A DNA stretch of 15,662 bases, from assembly GCA_030740295.1 (NCBI GenBank), contig JASLXP010000138.1:1-15662 (forward strand). The letters run 5' to 3'. The position numbers and the translations under genes are program-made. Shown here piece by piece: positions 7,713-14,225 of the stretch (position 1 is the first letter of the stretch; every line of letters begins with the position of its first letter). Below the pieces are notes generated by a model. That model had not been told where the DNA came from. It did no database searches and saw nothing but the letters and a program-made list of their open reading frames with translations. Source of the DNA: Planctomycetota bacterium (GTDB taxonomy: Bacteria > Planctomycetota > PUPC01 > JACPCR01).

Positions 7713-8041
7713 CTGGTTGCTGTTGATTAGCGGTCAAGGCCGGATTTCCGGTCGCGACACGACACAAACCAGGGCGATCACAAAGCATTGAAAAAAAGCG
7801 TGTCCTCCCTGCAAGCCGGTCTGTGGCCTGCGTGGGGATCATGGGCGAGCTGAAACTCCTCTGAAAGATGCAGGATGCCTTAATATCAATTTACAGATCA
7901 GAGTTACCATCAGAAGGTGATCGATTTTTTACATGGCCATCGGATTCAAGATTACGATGTAGTAATCATGTGCGGAAGAGACATGGAGAGTAGCTGCAGG
8001 CTCCAACCGGGGGCCACTTTCGATTCCCACGAGAGCATTAG
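7713..8041. other. Intergenic gap without a recognised element
   Basis: The gap is 329 bases and looks more AT-rich than its neighbours. It holds a small CCGGATTTCCGG palindrome near 7741, an A-run (GAAAAAAAG) near 7790 and an AT-rich patch near 7880-7930. No family A repeat, RNA gene or convincing terminator with a T-tract is visible. It probably contains the promoter of the next gene, but no -35/-10 pair with acceptable spacing was found. Confidence 0.45.
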
Positions 8042-11000
8042 ATGCGTTCACGAAATGTGAACTTAATCCAGATCCTTTTCATCAGTGTTCTGAGTTTTCA
8101 TCAGGGCACGATGGGCGAGTTTAAATTGGAACTTGAGGACAAAGATTTTGAAGAAGATCTTGAGGATTCTGCAGAAGCGACCTGGTGGAACAGGGATTGG
8201 AAGATTCGCCGTCAGATAAAACTGGACGGTGCCGGGTTGCTGCTTTCGGATGATGGATTCGTCTTCTTCACCGAGCCGGATCCGCTGCTGCTATACAACA
8301 CAGGACGTACGCGGAAGAGGCTGGCTGACTTACGCGCCGTCACTTGGTCGGGTGATGAACTTCCCTGCGGAGTGTTCGATTTCGGGCAGGACGACGGACA
8401 TAGCAGTCTGTGGGTAAAACCGGGCAAGCTGCTCTCAGGGACGAAGCTGAGGTTTCATCTCTATTACGGGAATCCGAAGGCCGGTAAATCCAAGCTGAAG
8501 CTGCCCAAAGATGTCGAGCCCCCGGACGAACCCAACGTTCGTGTTGAGATGGGCACAGAAGAGTACCTTGATGGCAAGCGCCCATTTACGGAGGTTCCGT
8601 TTGCCAAACTTCTCAGCGAATCAGTCACCGTCGAGGCGGAATTTACGCACGACGAACAGGGACGTGCTGTCGTAAAGAACCGGAAACTATCCTCACCGTC
8701 CTTCTGGCAGATTCCGCATGGGGCGGCGAGCGCTGGCGTGTACCTTGCCGCCTACAAACCGTGGCAACAGCGAGACCTGAAAGAGCCAGTGACTGCATGG
8801 ACAGAGACCGAGCTTCCATCAGGTGGCGAGTGGCAGGTCCATGTGCGCTACAAGATCAGCCGGTATCAGATGAAAGGTCGACCCAGGAAACTCACTCGGA
8901 CCATCGAATTCATACCGTTCAATCTTCTCCTGGGAGACAAGAGGATTGAATGTGGGCATGACCAACGACCGGGCGCGCAATTCAGATGGCAGAGCTTTTC
9001 TGCCCAACTTCCAGCAGGAAAGCTCAAGGTCGGTTTTGAATTGCGCGGCACCTCCGGCCCGGACGTGGTTCTCTTCTGCAAGAAGACAGAATATCTGCCC
9101 GATGTCCATGACTTCACCGGGCCGGTCTGGATGCGCTTCAAAGTTCTAAGCGGGACGGACAAGCCGTTCAGTGTGGAAATGTTCTGTGTGACCCAGCCCT
9201 GGTCTTCGCACGGCCCGGCAGGCAGACCCGCTGCATTTCTTTTCAAGAATCAGGTCATCGAGCATCTCGAAGAAGCGCTGCCCCTGTGTAAAAAGGAAGA
9301 GCATCTCCTGAAGGCTGGCGAGTGGACACCGTGGGCGAAAGCAGCGCACTCGTCGATGGCAACCTGGTGGTCACACATCCGATTTCATTCCATCGACCTT
9401 GGTATTCTGAGGAATGGGATGGCAAACCTTGAAGTGGCGTTTCAGTTCGCTTCAAGAGGCACAACTGACCGCATCTTTCGCGAAGGTGTCGAAAACACTG
9501 AAGCAGTACAGGGCCTCAACATACTTATGCCCACGGGGCTCGATGCCCACAAGATGCTCCACGACACGTTGAGTTTCGGACAGTGGGCAAAGCGCCGATA
9601 CCAGATGGTTCAGAGCCTCGGACTCGACGGCACAGGCCCGCGTCCGGATAAGATTTTCGTCTGCACGATGGGCACGTCGAAATCCTCGATGGAGACCGAA
9701 TACATCGTCCGCCAGTGCGGCCTCCTCGGTTTCAATGGCCTCGAGCTCCGCACACCGATGTCGGCAAGTCGATTCGATCGGCTCAAGCAAAAATACGGCA
9801 TGCGGTCTACGGCCCAGCACCACTGGTATCCCAAAAGGCCGCTGGAGGTCTTCGAAAGAATCGGCCGGCCGAAAAGAGAAGGTGAAACCTTTGCCGATGT
9901 CGTTCGACGCGGTCTGAAGGAATCTGCCGATCTCTGTTACTCGCCACAGGGCAGGCGCTGGCACGCGGATTCTGCACAGGTGGAGTTGATCATCATGGGG
10001 GACGAAATCGGGCCAGCTACTTCTCCGCCCTACATAAACTCCATTCCAAACCTGCTTGGCTGGTACCAAGAGTATCTGAAGGAGAAGGGCGTAAATCCGG
10101 CGCAGCTTGGTAAGAAGGATTGGCCGGAAGTAAAGGCATTCGAAGATGCCCCAGTTCGCTTTGGATCAGAATCCTACCGAACATTGATTCAGGTGGACCC
10201 GAGCCGCGTGCAGGAAGTCGCCCCGGACGCGCCAAAGTCACTTGCCGAATTTGATCCGGAAGCTGATGACGATCCAGAGCTTGAAGATCTGCGTGCCGCG
10301 GACGAAGAGGATGCGCGGCAGGCCGCGGCTCGGCTCGAAACATTCGACCTCACCGCGCTTACTCTCGAACAGAAACGACACCGCTACTGGACCAAACGAT
10401 TTCAGTCTTTCTACAGCACAGAATTCTACGGCGCGTGCGGCGAGGCGATCCGAAAAGTAACGAAGGAAGGGCACTTCCGCCGAAAACCGTTCGCCAGCCC
10501 GAACTTTCAAGCGATGCCAGTTCAGCGCAGCCAGATGTGGACGGGAGCTCTGAACCTCTTCGAGTGGGCCCGCTCAAATACCACCGATTTCCTTATGCTC
10601 GAAGATTGGAACTGGGACTGCTATCGCATCGCGTTCGGCGCAGAGATTCTCCGAGCAGCCGCTCGGAAACGTGGTCAGATCATTGGGGCCCTGACAGTCG
10701 GAGGCTCCATTCAACAGCGTTTCCTGGCCAATCTTGGCAACGGTGCCCGCTCGATCTTTTCCTACTTGTATGGCCCTTTGCGAGTGATTGGGCCGCCTTG
10801 GGCCGAACATGAAGAAACCAACCGCGATTGGGCGGAAACGCTCAGATGGGTCGGCCGTTGCGAAAAGGACATCCTGGCCTCGCGCAGCCGTCCCAGCCCG
10901 GTTGGCATTCTGGTAGCCAACTCATCTGAGATTAACACGGCTTACATCAATCCCGTTTTCAACCGTTACCCGCTCTACCAACGGGCAGCCATGTATGTCG

Positions 11001-11839
11001 CACTCAAGGATTCAGGACTGCCTGTTGAAGTCGTCGGCGAGGAAGAAATCATTGAGGACGAAGCGCTGACTCGATACCGGGTGTTGTACGCGGCAGACAC
11101 CCATGTAAGCCTGAAGGCTCAGGAAAAGATCAAGGAGTGGGTACGCAAGGGGGGCGTCCTCTGGTCCCCTTACAACGCCCTGGCGCGTGAAGAATTCGAT
11201 CAGAAGACGGATACCTTCAACGAGGTATTCGGAGTAAAGAATCGCCCCCCTCTCAAGCCGTCAGAGTTCACCTGGACGCCTGAGCAGGAAGTGGAGATTC
11301 GTGTTTCTGAAAATGCTGCGGGTCAGCGGCATTTATCCGCAGTCACTTTCAAGAGCGTGCCGTGTCAGCCACGGTATGAGCTCACGACCGGTAACGGCAT
11401 GGCTCATTTCCAGGATGCTTCCCCATCGCTGATTCAGAATCGCTATGGAAAAGGGCAAGCGTTTCTATACGGGAGCACCGTGCGGCCTTTGACCGGCGGC
11501 TACCACCGTCGGGTAGATGAACCGGAGAATGCTGCAAAGACAAGGAAGCTCCTCACCATCGGTTGTGCGGCCGCGGGCATTGAGCAACAGATCAAACTTA
11601 GCCGCCCTCGCGTCATGTCATTCATCCATGACGGTCCGAAGCAGACTGTTCTCTTCCTGGTCAACTGTTTCGAGAAGTCGCAGAATGATGTGAAGGTCGA
11701 GCTTCAATTGCCGATGCCAGCCAAATCGGCATACAGTGGAAGGCTGGAAAACTTTCCATTCGAGCGAACAGCCCAGGGCGTAACATTCAATATAGATCTG
11801 AGTTTTCATGGAGGCGAAATCATCGTCTTTAGACAGTAG
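8042..11839 (+). CDS. Secreted DUF2341-like plus GH42-like glycoside hydrolase, 1265 aa
   Basis: Residues 1-25 look like a signal peptide (MRSRNVNLIQILFISVLSF). An acidic stretch follows (ELEDKDFEEDLED). Residues 48-145 resemble DUF2341: WWNRDWKIRRQIKLD, then D-E-L-P-C-G-V-F-D-F, then L-R-F-H-L-Y-Y141-G-N-P. Residues about 150-500 are beta-rich. From about 520 a barrel-like domain runs to about 950, with MGD654E655IGP and FLMLE854DWNWD as candidate acid/base and nucleophile sites. LKEKGVNPAQLGKKDWPEV is typical of proteins near GH42. Residues 954 to about 1090 (VGILVANSSE..., GVLWSPYNALAREEF) resemble the GH42 trimerisation or amidotransferase-like domain. The end (about 1190-1265) is a beta-sandwich. 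An acidic insert lies at 725-769. The likely role is hydrolysis of a glycan outside the cytoplasm; substrate and catalytic residues are inferred. No strong Shine-Dalgarno precedes ATG 8042. It lies 36 bases before the DUF188 gene. Confidence 0.85.
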   Translation: MRSRNVNLIQILFISVLSFHQGTMGEFKLELEDKDFEEDLEDSAEATWWNRDWKIRRQIKLDGAGLLLSDDGFVFFTEPDPLLLYNTGRTRKRLADLRAVTWSGDELPCGVFDFGQDDGHSSLWVKPGKLLSGTKLRFHLYYGNPKAGKSKLKLPKDVEPPDEPNVRVEMGTEEYLDGKRPFTEVPFAKLLSESVTVEAEFTHDEQGRAVVKNRKLSSPSFWQIPHGAASAGVYLAAYKPWQQRDLKEPVTAWTETELPSGGEWQVHVRYKISRYQMKGRPRKLTRTIEFIPFNLLLGDKRIECGHDQRPGAQFRWQSFSAQLPAGKLKVGFELRGTSGPDVVLFCKKTEYLPDVHDFTGPVWMRFKVLSGTDKPFSVEMFCVTQPWSSHGPAGRPAAFLFKNQVIEHLEEALPLCKKEEHLLKAGEWTPWAKAAHSSMATWWSHIRFHSIDLGILRNGMANLEVAFQFASRGTTDRIFREGVENTEAVQGLNILMPTGLDAHKMLHDTLSFGQWAKRRYQMVQSLGLDGTGPRPDKIFVCTMGTSKSSMETEYIVRQCGLLGFNGLELRTPMSASRFDRLKQKYGMRSTAQHHWYPKRPLEVFERIGRPKREGETFADVVRRGLKESADLCYSPQGRRWHADSAQVELIIMGDEIGPATSPPYINSIPNLLGWYQEYLKEKGVNPAQLGKKDWPEVKAFEDAPVRFGSESYRTLIQVDPSRVQEVAPDAPKSLAEFDPEADDDPELEDLRAADEEDARQAAARLETFDLTALTLEQKRHRYWTKRFQSFYSTEFYGACGEAIRKVTKEGHFRRKPFASPNFQAMPVQRSQMWTGALNLFEWARSNTTDFLMLEDWNWDCYRIAFGAEILRAAARKRGQIIGALTVGGSIQQRFLANLGNGARSIFSYLYGPLRVIGPPWAEHEETNRDWAETLRWVGRCEKDILASRSRPSPVGILVANSSEINTAYINPVFNRYPLYQRAAMYVALKDSGLPVEVVGEEEIIEDEALTRYRVLYAADTHVSLKAQEKIKEWVRKGGVLWSPYNALAREEFDQKTDTFNEVFGVKNRPPLKPSEFTWTPEQEVEIRVSENAAGQRHLSAVTFKSVPCQPRYELTTGNGMAHFQDASPSLIQNRYGKGQAFLYGSTVRPLTGGYHRRVDEPENAAKTRKLLTIGCAAAGIEQQIKLSRPRVMSFIHDGPKQTVLFLVNCFEKSQNDVKVELQLPMPAKSAYSGRLENFPFERTAQGVTFNIDLSFHGGEIIVFRQ

Positions 11840-11875
11840 GAGCCTCACTACTCTCTGCTCGGCTTCCGTCAGCAC

Positions 11876-12343
11876 ATGAACGACCTCTCTAACACCAGTA
11901 TTTACATCGACGCGGACGGGTGTCCTGTAAAGGAAGAGGTCTACCGTGTCGCCCGTCGATACAAGTTAAAGGTCTTCCTCGTTGCCAACGCCTGGATTCA
12001 GTGTCCGGAAGCCGTTTGGCTCGAAATGGTCTTGGTAGATCGAAACCTGGACGCTGCGGACGACTGGATCGCAGAGCGCGCTTCGGACTCCGACATTGTG
12101 ATCACCGCTGACATTCCGCTGGCCGATCGATCATTGAAGAATGGCGCCGTCGTGATTGATCCGAGAGGCAGGCTCTTCACTGCCGATTCCATCGGGTCTG
12201 CCCTCGCCAATCGTGAACTGATGTCGCAACTTCGCGAAATGGGCACCATGACCGGCGGCCCTGCGCCTTTCGCCCAGAAGGATCGCTCTCAGTTTCTCCA
12301 GACGCTGGATCAATGTATTCAGAAGATCCGGAGAAGGAAGTAG
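11876..12343 (+). CDS. yaiI: YaiI/YqxD family protein (DUF188)
   Basis: This 155-residue cytoplasmic protein has the full set of family motifs. IYIDADGCPVKEEV lies near the N-terminus, VLVDRNLDAADDWIAE and DIVITADIPLADR in the middle, and GGPAPFAQKDRSQFLQTLD near the C-terminus. Length fits the family (about 150). The acidic residues in DADGCP, in LDAADDW and in ITADIPLAD match the pattern of PIN-like nuclease folds, to which DUF188 has been related. The biochemical role is not established. The start ATG 11876 has no clear Shine-Dalgarno in range; an AGGAG at 11838-11842 belongs to the end of the upstream gene and is too far away. The gene has no evident link to the sugar genes around it. Confidence 0.95.
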   Translation: MNDLSNTSIYIDADGCPVKEEVYRVARRYKLKVFLVANAWIQCPEAVWLEMVLVDRNLDAADDWIAERASDSDIVITADIPLADRSLKNGAVVIDPRGRLFTADSIGSALANRELMSQLREMGTMTGGPAPFAQKDRSQFLQTLDQCIQKIRRRK

Positions 12344-12369
12344 ATCTCCGGGAATGAGGAATGACAATT

Positions 12370-12420
12370 TTCAGGGGCAAAGCCCCGGGCCGTTTGCTTA
12401 GCCCAGCCCAACGGGCTGGG
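12370..12420 (+). repeat. Family A full unit, left outer arm of nested inverted repeat
   Basis: This unit carries GGGGCAAAGCCCC (12374-12386) and CCCAGCCCAACGGGCTGGG (12402-12420). It matches the reverse complement of 12530-12580 at 47 of 51 positions by eye. It is the same unit as 1961-2011, some 10.4 kb away. Confidence 0.88.
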
Positions 12421-12439
12421 TCTTCGGGCAGATCATCTT

Positions 12440-12466
12440 TAGGGGCAACGCCCCGGTCATTTGCCC
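12440..12466 (+). repeat. Family A half-unit, left inner arm
   Basis: GGGGCAACGCCCC (12442-12454) is followed by GGTCATTTGCCCC. The inner arm pairs with 12487-12508 and corresponds to 2031-2056 at the other locus. Confidence 0.82.
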
Positions 12467-12486
12467 CAATGAATGGCCTCCTCATA

Positions 12487-12508
12487 AATGGCCGGGGCGT
12501 TGCCCCTT
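12487..12508 (-). repeat. Family A half-unit, right inner arm
   Basis: AAATGGCC then GGGGCGTTGCCCC (12494-12506) is the inverted copy of the inner half-unit, with a loop of about 24 bases (12463-12486) between the arms. Confidence 0.82.
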
Positions 12509-12529
12509 TTCAGATCTCTGTACCATTTA

Positions 12530-12580
12530 CCCAGCCCGTTGGGCTGGGCTAGGCAAACAGCCCGGAGCTTCGCCCCTGAA
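12530..12580 (-). repeat. Family A full unit, right outer arm
   Basis: CCCAGCCCGTTGGGCTGGG (12530-12548) then TAGGCAAACAGCC and GGAGCTTCGCCCC (12564-12576). The four differences from the left arm fall mostly in loops or spacer; one changes the first stem (GGAGC for GGGGC). Confidence 0.88.
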
Positions 12581-12649
12581 ATCCGTCAAAACGACAGTCA
12601 AGTTTCGGTGAAGCACTGTAGCTCTGGCCTCCAGGACGGAGTTTCGCGG

Positions 12650-12805
12650 GCGAGCCCTCGGCTCGCATAGACGCCGCCCGGGAGGGCAGCGCTACGATGG
12701 GCTGCTCGTCTGGGCGCGCCGGCACCTTGCCGGCATCTTGGGATTGCGCAGCACTCCGCCCGAGCGCTTCCTGCGCTCTTTTGCCGGCAGGGTGCCGGCG
12801 CGCCC
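12650..12805. repeat. GC-rich hairpin cluster (family B)
   Basis: The cluster starts with the hairpin GCGAGC/GCTCGC (12650-12655/12661-12666) and a GCCGCCCGGGAGGGCAGCGC segment. A 24-base inverted repeat follows: left arm 12712-12735 (starting GGGCGCGCCGGCACC) and right arm 12782-12805, with one mismatch. A small hairpin GAGCGC/GCGCTC (12762-12767/12773-12778) sits in its loop. It differs in sequence from family A. It resembles dispersed intergenic palindromes, but only one copy is in the window. Confidence 0.6.
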
Positions 12806-12879
12806 GGGCGAGGACCGCTTGAAACTTGACCCATTTGTCCAGTTTGAGACTTGTAGACGACAAATAGGCCGGCATTACC

Positions 12880-14166
12880 ATGGTGTCGGGGCCATTACTT
12901 TCCCATCCCAACAGGACCATGCACATAACACGCGAGCTTTACATGCCTGCTCTGAAGGGAATTGCAGTCTACGCGCAAAGCCCGTCTTATACGTCGGTCG
13001 AGGGAGACAGCCTAATCGAGGCAGTGAAGCACGAGGCTCTCGCCTTCGATCCGGATGGGCGTAAACGGTATTACCATCCTCGAATCTTTCGACGACGCTC
13101 GGACGACAATGGCCGCTCCTGGGTAGACGAGCCAGACCTGCATACCGAAACTCCCGCCGATCTCGATGGACAGCAGCGGCATGTGCCAATGCACTTTCTG
13201 GATGAAGCCAGTGATCGGCTGGTCAGCATCTTTTCTACATTCGAAGTCGACACGAATGAGTTCATCTTCCAGGGAGGGAGTCGTATTCAGCGCACCTATC
13301 GACTCTGGTATGAGGTATCGACCGACGGCGGCGGCACATGGTCATTGCCCCGGCAGATAGTCGATTGCCGGGAAGGCTACGACGAAACGCGCTGGGCGCC
13401 GGGGATCGTGTTCGGAGCAAACGGAGCGATGGCCGATCTGTCCAAACCGGTCGTGCTTCACGACGGCTCATTCGTCCTTGGACTTACCGTATCCAGCGGT
13501 CCTGAGGATACGGGCAGCGATGGCGAAGGCAGTTGGAAAGTCGGACACATGCGGGCGCGCTTGTGCGATGACCATTCCCTCCGCGTGACCTTCGGCGAAC
13601 TCGTGGAGGTGTCGTCCACCATTGCCGGTTCCGGGTGCTGCGAACCGGCCACAACGATGCTCACCGGAGACCGCCTGCTGACCACGATGCGATGCCAGGG
13701 CACCGAGGACGGCAGGCTCTTTTCATCGCGCCAGTGTGTCATCTCCCAAGACGGAGGAAGCACGTGGGGCGAACCGCAACCTCTGCGGTACGACGATGGC
13801 GCGGAGGTGTACGTGCCGGCCAGCTATAGTTCTTTCATGCGATCGTCCGTCACCGGCAAGACTTATCTGTTCGCCAACATTCTGCCGAAACCCGTGCTGC
13901 ATCAGATGCCACGCTATCCCCTCGTGATGGCCGAGTTGGATACCGAGCGCGGGTGCGTCCTTCGTAATTCACTCACGGTGATTCAGGACTTGCCTGAAGG
14001 CGCGCCCGCCGAACGCCGTTACAGCAACTGGGGCTCTTACGAAGAGCGCGGCACGGGAAACATCATCCTGACCATGCCCGAACAGCCAAAGTCACACGAC
14101 TTCACCGCTATGACCCGCCCGGACGAATTTACTGCCGACTGCTATCGCTGGCGGGTGGCTGTGTAA
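12880..14166 (+). CDS. Sialidase-like BNR/Asp-box beta-propeller protein
   Basis: The 428-residue protein has three Asp-boxes of the S-x-D-x-G-x-x-W type: SDDNGRSW at 74-81, STDGGGTW at 147-154 and SQDGGSTW at 289-296. These mark blades of a six-bladed sialidase-like propeller. Related proteins are usually annotated as exo-alpha-sialidase or BNR-repeat proteins; many lack proof of sialidase activity. The classic F-R-I-P motif was not found, although a basic stretch HPRIFRRR precedes the first box, and the arginine triad cannot be assigned by eye, so the substrate is open. No signal peptide is present from either possible start, which suggests a cytoplasmic enzyme or one with a wrongly called N-terminus. 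ATG 12880 gives the longest form; ATG 12919 (MHITRELYMP) begins 13 residues later with AGGA very close, and could be the true start. The next gene follows after 59 bases. Confidence 0.85.
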   Translation: MVSGPLLSHPNRTMHITRELYMPALKGIAVYAQSPSYTSVEGDSLIEAVKHEALAFDPDGRKRYYHPRIFRRRSDDNGRSWVDEPDLHTETPADLDGQQRHVPMHFLDEASDRLVSIFSTFEVDTNEFIFQGGSRIQRTYRLWYEVSTDGGGTWSLPRQIVDCREGYDETRWAPGIVFGANGAMADLSKPVVLHDGSFVLGLTVSSGPEDTGSDGEGSWKVGHMRARLCDDHSLRVTFGELVEVSSTIAGSGCCEPATTMLTGDRLLTTMRCQGTEDGRLFSSRQCVISQDGGSTWGEPQPLRYDDGAEVYVPASYSSFMRSSVTGKTYLFANILPKPVLHQMPRYPLVMAELDTERGCVLRNSLTVIQDLPEGAPAERRYSNWGSYEERGTGNIILTMPEQPKSHDFTAMTRPDEFTADCYRWRVAV

Positions 14167-14225
14167 AGCAGCCATGCAGACTTACGAAGGAATCTGTCAT
14201 CTTCTCACAATTCTCGAGACCTCAA

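Larger units (their letters stand above)
12344..12879. other. Repeat-rich intergenic region
   Basis: The gap is about 536 bases between the DUF188 and sialidase-like genes. It holds a nested inverted repeat of family A (12370-12580), then a cluster of unrelated GC-rich hairpins (12650-12805), then a short lower-GC stretch with a 7-base inverted repeat ATTTGTC/GACAAAT (12833-12839/12859-12865) before the next start. Short open frames through it follow the repeats and were not called. The hairpins may also end transcription of the upstream gene. Confidence 0.7.

Noticed and set aside
7738..7753. Terminator after the oxidoreductase gene
   Set aside because: The CCGGATTTCCGG palindrome is short and has no T-tract, so intrinsic termination is not supported.
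12370..12580. CRISPR array
   Set aside because: The repeated units are inverted as well as direct, differ in length and have no regular spacers; no cas gene is present.
12361..12834. Several short open frames across the repeat-rich gap
   Set aside because: They follow hairpin sequence, lack ribosome sites and encode low-complexity peptides typical of palindromic repeats.
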